Of a stretch of 10,215 nt of DNA, positions 1 to 5,842 are shown piece by piece. Each line of letters begins with the position of its first letter. The first letter of the stretch is position 1. The translations under genes and the position numbers were made by a program. The notes beneath the pieces are model-generated. The model was not told the DNA's origin. It was given only the letters and a program-made list of their open reading frames with translations, and ran no database searches. Source of the stretch: Thermoflexales bacterium (GTDB taxonomy: Bacteria > Chloroflexota > Anaerolineae > B4-G1 > SLSP01); contig SLSP01000480.1 of the NCBI GenBank assembly GCA_007130345.1, positions 1 through 10,215 of the forward strand, written 5' to 3'.

Positions 1-82
1 GGACTCATCCGTGTCCTTACTTGAAATCAACCGGGGACTTCTTCTTGTCACAGGGTTAGTTTTGCGCTACTGCATTTTTCCT

Positions 83-111
83 TTGACTTGCAACCCAAGT
101 CGGATTATACT
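83..111 (+). promoter_or_regulatory. Sigma-70-type promoter of the AI-2E transporter / GT2 operon
   Basis: A TTGACT -35 box (83-88) and a TATACT -10 box (106-111) are separated by 17 bp, each one mismatch from consensus. Transcription would start near 118 and give a leader of about 45 nt before the start codon at 163. The same two hexamers, with a 16-bp spacer, precede the CPBP protease gene at 3097-3124. Positions 1-82 show no gene or clear signal. Confidence 0.7.
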
Positions 112-162
112 TTTGGAGTGTAGGGGATTGCTCAAATATCGCATGATTAAGGAGGGAGATTG

Positions 163-1329
163 ATGGGATTACCGGATGATTTGGGCAACTATGCCAGGCT
201 CGATGGCCCACATTGGGGGCCTACAACCAAAAGCATCGCCGCGGGCGTGTTGATTATACTCTTCGGTTTGTTTTTCTACCTGTTCCGTGTGGTCCTTGTG
301 CCGTTGATTGTCGGGATGATCATGGCCTTCATCTTCTACCCCATCGCTCGCAGAGTCAGCACTTGGACGCGCCTCTCACACGGCGCGGCGACCTCATTGG
401 TCTATCTAGTGCTGGTCGCACTTGTGATCCCGCTGGTCATTTTCCTCGGCCCCGTGGTCATCAATCAGATTTTGCTGGTGCAAGCTGAGTTGCTGGAATT
501 ACTGCAATATCTCAACACGTTCAGGTTCGATACTATCGAAATACTCGATTATTCCGTGAATGTCGGCGATCTGGTGAACCAGGCGGTGGCGAATCTGGCC
601 CGTGTGATCACATCGGTAGCGTCCAGTTCCATCATCTTCGTGATGGGGGCCGCCCGGCTCGGATTCTTGGCGGCCTTCACCCTGGTCATCGGCTTCTACC
701 TGACCCGCGATGCCGACCGCTTCGTGGCGTGGTTTATCAACCTGGCCCCGCTGGACTATCGCGGGGACACGCGCTGCCTGTTACAGCACATCAACCGGGT
801 GTGGGCGGCGTTTTTCCGGGGGCAATTGCTACTCTGCGCCACGGTCGCCGTGCTGTTAAGCATTGCCAGCGCGCTGCTAGGACTTCCGCAACCGCTGTTG
901 CTCGGCTTGTGGGGCGGGCTGCTGGAGTTTTTGCCGAGCATCGGCAATACCATTTGGGGCGGGACGGCCCTGCTCGTGGCCGCATTCTACGGCTCAACCT
1001 ATCTGCCGCTGCCCCCCTTGGCCTTTGTGCTGCTGGTCTTCGGAGTCTTCTTCGCCTTCATCCAGCTAGACACGAACGTGCTGATCCCCAATATCATCGG
1101 CGCGTCCATCCAGTTGCATCCGATGGTGGTGATCTTGGGCATCATCATCGGCCTGGAGGTCGGCGGATTCCTGGGCGTGGCCCTGGCCGCGCCGACTATC
1201 GCCTCGGTGCGCGTGCTCGGACGCTATGTCTACGCGATGCTCTTCGACCTGGAGCCGTTCCCGGCAGAGGCGCGCGTAACTGCTGAGAAGCCACCGGAGG
1301 ACTGTGATGCCGACGCGCCCGAAGACTGA
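163..1329 (+). CDS. AI-2E family (PerM/TqsA-like) multi-pass membrane transporter
   Basis: A 388-residue integral membrane protein of the AI-2E transporter family (Pfam PF01594 type). Hydrophobic helices lie near residues 20-60, then around 85-110, followed by a soluble segment near 115-150 and a cluster of helices from about 155 to 360, which is the usual family layout. The family signature LPSIGNTIWGG is present in the C-terminal half, and the length matches the usual 350-400. Members export autoinducer-2 or act as other exporters or antiporters, so the substrate cannot be read from sequence. ATG at 163 was preferred over the adjacent TTG at 160 because a strong GGAGG (151-155) sits 7 nt upstream. 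The C-terminal tail after the last helix is acidic (EDCDADAPED). The next gene starts inside this one, so the two are probably translationally coupled. The family call is firm; the function is open. Confidence 0.9.
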   Translation: MGLPDDLGNYARLDGPHWGPTTKSIAAGVLIILFGLFFYLFRVVLVPLIVGMIMAFIFYPIARRVSTWTRLSHGAATSLVYLVLVALVIPLVIFLGPVVINQILLVQAELLELLQYLNTFRFDTIEILDYSVNVGDLVNQAVANLARVITSVASSSIIFVMGAARLGFLAAFTLVIGFYLTRDADRFVAWFINLAPLDYRGDTRCLLQHINRVWAAFFRGQLLLCATVAVLLSIASALLGLPQPLLLGLWGGLLEFLPSIGNTIWGGTALLVAAFYGSTYLPLPPLAFVLLVFGVFFAFIQLDTNVLIPNIIGASIQLHPMVVILGIIIGLEVGGFLGVALAAPTIASVRVLGRYVYAMLFDLEPFPAEARVTAEKPPEDCDADAPED

Positions 1330-2002
1330 CCGGCTGCTGGCCGTGATCCCCGCGTACAACGAAGCCGCCCGCGTCCCGCTGGTGGTGACGCGGGCCAGCG
1401 CGCATCTGTCGGTGCTGGTGGTGGATGACGGTTCGACGGACGCGACCTCGACGCGGGCGGAAGCTGCGGGGGCCGAGGTGTTGCTCCAGATTCCCAACCG
1501 GGGGAAGGGTGTGGCGCTGCGGGCAGGGTTTCGCTGGGCGCTGTATAGGGGTTATGATGCCGTGCTCACGCTGGATGCCGACGGGCAGCACGATCCCGAT
1601 GAGATACCGCGTTTCTTGCGGGCTTACGCGACCGACGGCACCGACCTGATCATCGGGGCGCGGGACTTTGGGCAGATGCCGCTATCGCGCCGGATTGCCA
1701 ACACCGCGGGCGGGCGCGCCTTCTCCTGGGCGCTGGGGCAAGACGTGCCCGATAATCAGTCCGGCTACCGGCTGTTGAGCCGGCGGATGATGGCGGCGGT
1801 GCTGGAAGGTGAGGAGGCGGGCTTCGAGTTCGAGATGGAGATGATCGTGACGTGCGTGCAGCACGGGTACACCCTGGCCTGGATTCCCATCCAGACCATC
1901 TACAACGGGGAAGGAAGCCACATCCGCCCCTGGGCGCACACGCGCAACTTCTTCCGCGTGGTGCGGCGCACTCGCCGCCTGATGCGATCCGCCCAGAAGT
2001 AA
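1307..2002 (+). CDS. Family 2 glycosyltransferase, polyprenol-phosphate-sugar synthase-like
   Basis: A 231-residue GT-A fold glycosyltransferase (GT2, Pfam PF00535). The visible motifs run in order: the nucleotide-binding start VIPAYNEA (13-20), VVDDGSTDAT (38-47) with the first Asp pair, NRGKG (64-68), the metal-binding LDADGQHDPDE (89-99), and DNQSGYRL (149-156), typical of dolichol-phosphate mannose or glucose synthases. No membrane helix follows, so this is the short, DPM1-like soluble form, likely peripheral on the inner membrane face. It would transfer a sugar from an NDP donor to a polyprenyl phosphate; the sugar is not predictable. ATG at 1307 has GGAGG (1296-1300) 6 nt upstream; GTG at 1304 is the alternative but sits too close. 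It overlaps the transporter gene by 23 nt. A GT-C enzyme at 7920-9737 could use such a lipid-linked sugar, but that link is inference. Confidence 0.88.
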   Translation: MPTRPKTDRLLAVIPAYNEAARVPLVVTRASAHLSVLVVDDGSTDATSTRAEAAGAEVLLQIPNRGKGVALRAGFRWALYRGYDAVLTLDADGQHDPDEIPRFLRAYATDGTDLIIGARDFGQMPLSRRIANTAGGRAFSWALGQDVPDNQSGYRLLSRRMMAAVLEGEEAGFEFEMEMIVTCVQHGYTLAWIPIQTIYNGEGSHIRPWAHTRNFFRVVRRTRRLMRSAQK

Positions 2003-2028
2003 AAAAGCCCTCCAAACGGAGGGCTTTT
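2003..2028. terminator. Bidirectional intrinsic terminator between convergent genes
   Basis: A perfect 11-bp stem, AAAAGCCCTCC (2003-2013) and GGAGGGCTTTT (2018-2028), closes a 4-nt AAAC loop. On the minus strand the stem runs into six T residues, and on the plus strand into four. It begins right at the GT2 stop codon and lies 18 nt beyond the stop of the minus-strand small-protein gene, so it serves both convergent transcripts. Confidence 0.93.
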
Positions 2029-2045
2029 GGCGTTATAGGCCGACG

Positions 2046-2399
2046 CTATCCGGCGACCAGTGAGCGCATCTGCGATTTGAGCGCCTGAATCTGATCGTGG
2101 GTGCGCTCGATCTTCTCGAAAAGGTCGCGCTTGGCTTCCACGCCTTCTTCGAGGAGCGCGTTGGCGGCCTGAGTGCGGTTCTTGACCGCGCCGGTGGCGA
2201 CCAGCATATCCATATAGCGCCGGGTGTCCTTATCGACTTTGACCACCATCAAGTTGGAAACGTCCTGCGCGGTGTTGATCAGGGCCGTGCCCAACACTTC
2301 CACAAACTTGACGGTTTCATCCACGATGGCTTGCGCCGGTGACGGCTGCGGCTCGGTGGATTCGACGACTTCAACCTCAATAACCTGTTCCTCTGTCAT
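2046..2399 (-). CDS. Small ribbon-helix-helix-like protein, paralogue B
   Basis: A 117-residue protein of no recognised named family. It has an acidic, Pro-containing N-terminal tail (1-25), a predicted helix (26-45), then a segment with the shape of a ribbon-helix-helix core: a short strand MVVKV (51-55), a helix around YMDMLVATG (62-70), a turn with KNRTQ (73-77), and a second helix (76-90). A charged C-terminal helix (91-112) ends it. It aligns closely with the upstream gene from the strand to the end, with a shared LFEKI after the core, so the two are tandem duplicates. The start at 2399 has GGGAGGA (2404-2410 on the complement) at good spacing. The gap to the upstream gene is 36 nt, so they are probably co-transcribed. 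The exposed face of the strand is mostly hydrophobic, so DNA binding is plausible but not certain. Confidence 0.82.
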   Translation of the reverse strand: MTEEQVIEVEVVESTEPQPSPAQAIVDETVKFVEVLGTALINTAQDVSNLMVVKVDKDTRRYMDMLVATGAVKNRTQAANALLEEGVEAKRDLFEKIERTHDQIQALKSQMRSLVAG

Positions 2400-2435
2400 A
2401 ACGTCCTCCCTCAGTTTGGACTCGCGCTCCGGTGG

Positions 2436-2873
2436 TTAAGCTGCTTCCTCGTCCTCATCCGGGGCAAGATTGACTTCCTGGCGCAACTGCTCGCGCAACT
2501 CGACGATCTGCTGGGTGATGGCGCTGATCTTCTCGAACAGGGCCGCGTTCGCCTGAATGCCGGTGTTGATGAGGAAGGCCGCGCTTTCGGAGCGGCTCTT
2601 GGTGATTTCCGCATCAATGAGCATATCCAGATGCTCCAATGCTTCATCGTTAATGCGCACCATCACCACGTTGCCCCGGCTCTGTAGCGCATCACTCAAC
2701 GCCTGCCCGAAGGTCTCGACCTGATTCAGCGCTTCTTTGATGGTCTCGGTCGCGCCTTTCTTGGCGGTCTTGACCTCTTCTGTGATCTTCTCCTCGACGG
2801 TGTCGGACGCTTCTTGCGGAGCTTCTTCTTCGACAACTTCTTCTTCGATTACAACGTCTTCTTTCTCAGTCAT
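2436..2873 (-). CDS. Small ribbon-helix-helix-like protein, paralogue A, with a strongly acidic N-terminus
   Basis: A 145-residue protein, first gene of a two-gene operon. Residues 1-36 are very rich in Glu and Asp. Residues 37-66 look helical. Residues 68-106 fit a ribbon-helix-helix (CopG/Arc/MetJ type) core: strand VVMVRI (69-74), helix DEALEHLDMLIDA (76-88), turn with KSRSE (92-96) as commonly seen at the start of the second helix, then helix B to about 104. A C-terminal amphipathic helix (107-133) with Gln/Arg/Glu spacing could be a coiled coil, followed by an acidic tail. RHH proteins usually dimerise through the strand and bind DNA as autorepressors or antitoxins; no toxin gene is adjacent. 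AGGAGG (2880-2885 on the complement) sits 6 nt before the ATG. The role is unknown; autoregulation is inferred from the palindromes at its promoter. Confidence 0.83.
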   Translation of the reverse strand: MTEKEDVVIEEEVVEEEAPQEASDTVEEKITEEVKTAKKGATETIKEALNQVETFGQALSDALQSRGNVVMVRINDEALEHLDMLIDAEITKSRSESAAFLINTGIQANAALFEKISAITQQIVELREQLRQEVNLAPDEDEEAA

Positions 2874-2890
2874 GCTAATCCTCCTGGGTG

Positions 2891-2952
2891 TGTATTGTCC
2901 TAACTTGTATTGACGTAATTTGTAAGTTACTTACATACACCATTGTAATACA
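2891..2952. promoter_or_regulatory. Operator-like array of TGTA half-sites over the RHH pair promoter
   Basis: The palindrome TGTAAGTTACTTACA (2921-2935, 6-bp arms, 3-bp centre) lies on the expected transcription start. TGTAATACA (2944-2952, 4-bp arms) overlaps the -10 box. Two further copies of TGTATTG begin at 2891 and 2906, so TGTA begins at 2891, 2906 and 2921, exactly 15 bp apart. The first two 15-mers match at 12 of 15 positions. The layout resembles a repressor-binding array; its use by the adjacent RHH-like proteins is inference. Confidence 0.55.
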
Positions 2953-2970
2953 TTTCGAGATATTTGTCAA
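2942..2970 (-). promoter_or_regulatory. Near-consensus sigma-70 promoter of the RHH-like gene pair
   Basis: On the minus strand TTGACA (complement of 2965-2970) is a perfect -35 box, followed after exactly 17 bp by TACAAT (complement of 2942-2947), one mismatch from consensus. Transcription would start near 2934-2936, giving a leader of about 60 nt before the ATG at 2873. Two palindromes overlap the -10 and the start site. Confidence 0.8.
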
Positions 2971-3013
2971 GAGGGAAATTCGGGATTTGGGCATGGTTCG
3001 TCCGCGAAAGTCG

Positions 3014-3101
3014 CTTGACTGTGTTGACGTGTACACAAGAGGTCGTCAAGCGTCAACGCCATGCTATTTTTTGCACACCGACCGGAATGGCTGGCGTTGA
3101 C
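3014..3101. promoter_or_regulatory. Cluster of TTGAC/GTCAA inverted and direct repeats upstream of the CPBP gene
   Basis: TTGAC occurs at 3015, 3024 and 3097, and its complement GTCAA at 3045 and 3052. These form perfect inverted pairs: CTTGAC (3014-3019) with GTCAAG (3045-3050), GTTGACG (3023-3029) with CGTCAAC (3051-3057), and the 10-bp arms GTCAACGCCA (3052-3061) with TGGCGTTGAC (3092-3101). The last arm contains the start of the -35 box of the downstream promoter. The 8-bp palindrome GTGTACAC (3029-3036) lies inside. Together with the minus-strand promoter at 2942-2970, this accounts for most of the 338-bp gene-free stretch 2874-3211. I see no convincing small gene in it. Confidence 0.5.
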
Positions 3102-3124
3102 TTTTGTGTAAGCCCCCCTATACT
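3097..3124 (+). promoter_or_regulatory. Sigma-70-type promoter of the CPBP protease gene
   Basis: A TTGACT -35 box (3097-3102) and a TATACT -10 box (3119-3124) are separated by 16 bp. The expected start near 3131 gives a leader of about 80 nt. The -35 box lies at the end of a 10-bp inverted-repeat arm, so a protein bound there could block or assist polymerase. Confidence 0.65.
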
Positions 3125-3211
3125 GTGCTTGCCTGGGACGCGCGGACTTCAAATTCCCCCTCCGCTTGGCCCGTTGAGTGCCGCAAGTTGTACTATCAAA
3201 GGAGTTTGCGT

Positions 3212-4012
3212 ATGCCTAATCGTAAGAAAAGCATTGTGGTATTTTTAGCCCTCACGTTTGGGTTGATGTATGTGTCTCACGGGTTGATCGCCCTGATGCT
3301 CGCCACAACCACGCTCGAATGGGGCAGCTTCCCCTTGAATTTGCTAGGCTTTATTGGGGGAGGGGCGCCGGCGTTTGCCGCGCTATTTATGGTCTACACG
3401 ATGTATGACAAAGCGGCCCATAAAGCCTATTGGGAGCGCGTTTTTCTCTTCAAGGTGCCCTGGTATTGGTGGGTGGTGACGCTTGCCGCGCCGCTGGTTA
3501 TCGGGATGCTGGCGAATATCGTCTATCACGGCGGATGGTGGTATCCCGATCTGGATGGGGAGGCGATCCTCGCATTGCCGATTATGTTTGCCTTTGCAAT
3601 TTTCGCGGGGGGCGCGGAGGAACTCGGCTGGCGCGGCATTTTGCAGGACGCGCTCACGGACAAAGTGAATCTTGCCGTGGCCGGGGTGCTCATCGGCGTC
3701 TTGTGGGGCATCTGGCACGGCCCGCTCTTTCTGATAGACGTGTTCGCGCATTATGACTATGCCTTCTCGGTGTATCTGCTGACCACCATCGCCTATTCGC
3801 TGCTTTTGACGCTCCTCGTGTACCAGACAAAAAGCGTTATGCTGGCGATCTTGATGCACGCCGGGATGAATGCCTTCGGCAATCTCGGCTTCGGTATTCC
3901 GATGGACGTTCATGGCGGCTTGATCGCGCTGTTGGTCGTGTTGAGCATCACCTTCGCGGCGGGGCTGTATTTCGTGGAGAACAGAGCACAGCCAAGCGTC
4001 GGTTCGACCTGA
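3212..4012 (+). CDS. CPBP family intramembrane metalloprotease (Abi/Rce1-like)
   Basis: A 266-residue polytopic membrane protein with all three CPBP/Abi (Pfam PF02517) motifs: the Glu-Glu motif EELGWRG (136-142) with its Arg at 141, the second motif WGIWH (165-169) with catalytic-type His169, and HAGMN (216-220) with His216 and Asn220. These would form the metal site of a glutamate-type intramembrane protease. Hydrophobic helices lie near 8-30, 41-63, 85-104, 117-135, 154-170, 184-204, 206-225 and 235-255. Family members include the CAAX protease Rce1 and bacterial proteins linked to bacteriocin self-immunity or regulated proteolysis; the substrate here is unknown. ATG at 3212 was chosen because AAAGGAG (3198-3204) precedes it. 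Upstream in-frame codons reach back over the promoter and are not expected to be translated. No bacteriocin gene is adjacent. Confidence 0.9.
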   Translation: MPNRKKSIVVFLALTFGLMYVSHGLIALMLATTTLEWGSFPLNLLGFIGGGAPAFAALFMVYTMYDKAAHKAYWERVFLFKVPWYWWVVTLAAPLVIGMLANIVYHGGWWYPDLDGEAILALPIMFAFAIFAGGAEELGWRGILQDALTDKVNLAVAGVLIGVLWGIWHGPLFLIDVFAHYDYAFSVYLLTTIAYSLLLTLLVYQTKSVMLAILMHAGMNAFGNLGFGIPMDVHGGLIALLVVLSITFAAGLYFVENRAQPSVGST

Positions 4013-4021
4013 TTAGCGTAA

Positions 4022-4041
4022 GCGCGCCCTTCCCGGCGCGC
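4022..4041 (+). other. GC-rich hairpin between the CPBP and adenosyltransferase genes
   Basis: A perfect 7-bp stem GCGCGCC (4022-4028) and GGCGCGC (4035-4041) closes a 6-nt loop, 9 nt past the CPBP stop. No T-tract follows, so it is at best a weak terminator, or it may protect or attenuate the transcript. No clear promoter was found in the 73-nt gap, so read-through into the next gene is likely. Confidence 0.4.
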
Positions 4042-4085
4042 GCATTATCCCCTCCCATAGCGTTCACACAGACCAGGAGTTTTCC

Positions 4086-4652
4086 GTGGAAAAGCAACCC
4101 TCTCATTTCTATACCGGCAAAGGCGACCGGGGCGATACGGCCCGACTCGGTGGTGCCGCGCGGCTTCCCAAGAGCGCGGCTCTGCTGGAGACCATCGGCA
4201 CGCTGGATGAGGCGACCTGCGCCATCGGCCTGGCGCGGGCACACGCGCGGGATGCCGCGCTGCGCGGCGCGTTGCCCAAAGTGCAACGCCATCTCTATCA
4301 ACTGATGTCGCATCTCTCCGCCACCCCGGAGACGCGGGAGCAGTATCCCGGCGTCGCCGAGGCGGATGTGGCGTGGCTCGAAGCACAGATCGCCGCGCTG
4401 GAGGCGGACGTGCCCCCGCTGCGGGACTTTGTGTTGCCGGGAGAATCGGTGGCGGGGGCCGCGTGCCACATGGCGCGGGCCGTCATACGGCGGGCCGAGC
4501 GCGGCCTTGTGGCCTTCGCCGAGACCGAACCGGGCGTGCGGCCTCCCAACCTGGCCTACGCGAACCGGCTCTCATCGCTGATGTTCGTGGCCGCGCTGCG
4601 TGAAGATCACCTGGCGGGAAGCGAACCGAAGTTGGCGCGCGAGGCATCATAA
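4086..4652 (+). CDS. PduO-type cob(I)yrinic acid a,c-diamide adenosyltransferase
   Basis: A 188-residue protein of the PduO/MMAB adenosyltransferase family (Pfam PF01923). It transfers the 5'-deoxyadenosyl group of ATP to reduced corrinoid, forming adenosylcobalamin in the cytoplasm. Visible signatures are the N-terminal ATP-binding loop YTGKGDRGDT (near 9-18) followed by LGG, then GTLDEATCAIGLARA, the helix FVLPGESVAGAACHMARAV leading into the conserved RRAER, and YANRLSSLMFV near the C-terminus. Length is normal for the family. The usual Thr of the TGD loop is replaced by Lys, and the usual NRLSD is NRLSS; both look like tolerated variation. The start is GTG at 4086, supported by AGGAG (4075-4079) 6 nt upstream. 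It lies 26 nt before the helicase gene and is probably co-transcribed with it. No B12-dependent enzyme is in view. Confidence 0.9.
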   Translation: MEKQPSHFYTGKGDRGDTARLGGAARLPKSAALLETIGTLDEATCAIGLARAHARDAALRGALPKVQRHLYQLMSHLSATPETREQYPGVAEADVAWLEAQIAALEADVPPLRDFVLPGESVAGAACHMARAVIRRAERGLVAFAETEPGVRPPNLAYANRLSSLMFVAALREDHLAGSEPKLAREAS

Positions 4653-4678
4653 CGCCTTGCCGGGTCTGGAGAAAAACG

Positions 4679-5815
4679 ATGGATTTCGAGGTATTTAACC
4701 TACATCCGAGCATTCTGGACAGCGTCGCCGCGCTAGGTTACGAGACGCCGACGCCCATTCAGCAACGCGCCATCCCGCCGATTCTGGCCGGGCGCGATGT
4801 CCTGGGGCTGGCGCAGACGGGCACCGGCAAGACGGCGGCCTTCGTGCTGCCGATTTTGCAGTGCTTGCGGCGCGGCCCGCGCAAGCGCATCCAGGCGTTG
4901 ATCCTGGCCCCCACCCGCGAGTTGGCGCAGCAAATCGAGGCAGATGTGCAGGCCCTCGGACAGTATAGCCGCGTCCACAGCATGACCATCTACGGCGGCG
5001 TCAACATCAACCACGAGATTGATCAACTCTACGATGGCGTGGAGGTGGTAGTCGCGTGTCCAGGGCGGTTGCTCGATCATCTGGATCGTGACACGGTGGA
5101 CTTCTCACTCTTGCGCGTGCTGGTGCTCGATGAAGCGGATCGGATGCTGGATATGGGCTTTTTGCCGCAGATCCACCGGGTGGTCAAGTTCCTGCCGGTG
5201 GAGCACCAGACGTTGCTCTTTTCCGCCACCATGCCCGCTAGTGTGCGCGAACTGGCCGACCGCTTGCTGGTGGATCCCGTCACCATTCAAGTAGGCGAAG
5301 TCGCGCCGGTGCCCTCGGTGGAGCATCGCCTGTATCCCGTGCCGGCAGAGCTGAAAAGCGAGTTGCTCTACGAGTTGCTCTACCGGCACCGCCACGAGAC
5401 GAGATCGGTGCTGGTCTTCGCCAGCACCCGGCATCGCGCCGGGCGACTGGCCGAGCGGCTGGATAAGTGGGGGCATCGTGTGGCCTGCTTGCAGGGCAAC
5501 CTCTCACAGCGGCGGCGGCAGCGGGCGATTGAGGGCTTCCGCGATGGCACGTATCAGATTCTCGTGGCAACAGACATCGCCGCGCGGGGCATCGATGTAC
5601 CGCAAGTCTCGCATGTGGTCAACTATGACATCCCCGCCACCCCCGATGATTATCTCCACCGGATTGGGCGGACGGGGCGGGCGGGCGCGACGGGCGTCGC
5701 GTTCACCTTCTTCACGCCCGATGAGGCCGATATGCTCTCATCACTGGAGCATCTGGTGGGCGAATCGCTGACCCGCTATGTGCTCGAAGGCTTCGATTAC
5801 GCCGCGCTCCCCTAG
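4679..5815 (+). CDS. DEAD-box ATP-dependent RNA helicase, core-only
   Basis: A 378-residue helicase with every DEAD-box motif in order: Q motif with upstream Phe (F6; PTPIQ at 24-28), motif I AQTGTGKT (45-52), Ia PTRELAQQ (78-85), GG (106-107), Ib CPGR (127-130), II DEAD (151-154), III SAT (182-184), IV VLVFAST (244-250), V ATDIAARGID (297-306) and VI HRIGRTGRAG (327-336). It unwinds or remodels short RNA duplexes with ATP in the cytoplasm, for example in ribosome assembly, mRNA decay or cold adaptation. Motif Ib has Cys where Thr is usual. The protein ends about 40 residues after motif VI, with none of the basic C-terminal extension often found in RhlE or CsdA proteins, so target choice may depend on partners. 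GGAG (4668-4671) lies 7 nt before the ATG. Which of the bacterial paralogues it corresponds to is not decidable here. Confidence 0.95.
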   Translation: MDFEVFNLHPSILDSVAALGYETPTPIQQRAIPPILAGRDVLGLAQTGTGKTAAFVLPILQCLRRGPRKRIQALILAPTRELAQQIEADVQALGQYSRVHSMTIYGGVNINHEIDQLYDGVEVVVACPGRLLDHLDRDTVDFSLLRVLVLDEADRMLDMGFLPQIHRVVKFLPVEHQTLLFSATMPASVRELADRLLVDPVTIQVGEVAPVPSVEHRLYPVPAELKSELLYELLYRHRHETRSVLVFASTRHRAGRLAERLDKWGHRVACLQGNLSQRRRQRAIEGFRDGTYQILVATDIAARGIDVPQVSHVVNYDIPATPDDYLHRIGRTGRAGATGVAFTFFTPDEADMLSSLEHLVGESLTRYVLEGFDYAALP

Positions 5816-5822
5816 CGCGGCG

Positions 5823-5842
5823 GCCCTTTCAGCGATAAGGGC
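5823..5842. terminator. Small hairpin between convergent helicase and LCP genes
   Basis: GCCCTT (5823-5828) and AAGGGC (5837-5842) form a 6-bp stem with an 8-nt loop. It covers the stop codon of the minus-strand LCP gene and lies 7 nt beyond the helicase stop. No T-tract follows in either direction, so termination by it alone is doubtful. The two stop codons are only about 13 nt apart. Confidence 0.3.

Noticed and set aside
2046..2873. Toxin-antitoxin module
   Set aside because: The RHH-like core recalls antitoxins, but both genes are paralogues of each other and neither resembles a toxin; the neighbours are a glycosyltransferase and a membrane protease.
3104..3211. Upstream in-frame extension of the CPBP gene
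   Set aside because: It would include the -10 box at 3119-3124, has no ribosome site, and the ATG at 3212 has a good AAAGGAG.
2888..3248. Small plus-strand open frames in the divergent gap
   Set aside because: No ribosome binding sites, unlikely composition, and overlap with promoters and repeats on both strands.
3212..4012. Phage abortive-infection or bacteriocin-immunity system based on the 'Abi' family name
   Set aside because: CPBP proteases are widespread and mostly of unknown role; no phage-defence or bacteriocin gene is adjacent.
4086..5815. Cobalamin riboswitch or B12 regulon near the adenosyltransferase
   Set aside because: The 73-nt upstream gap is too short for a cobalamin riboswitch and shows no B12-box-like sequence; the neighbour is a general RNA helicase.
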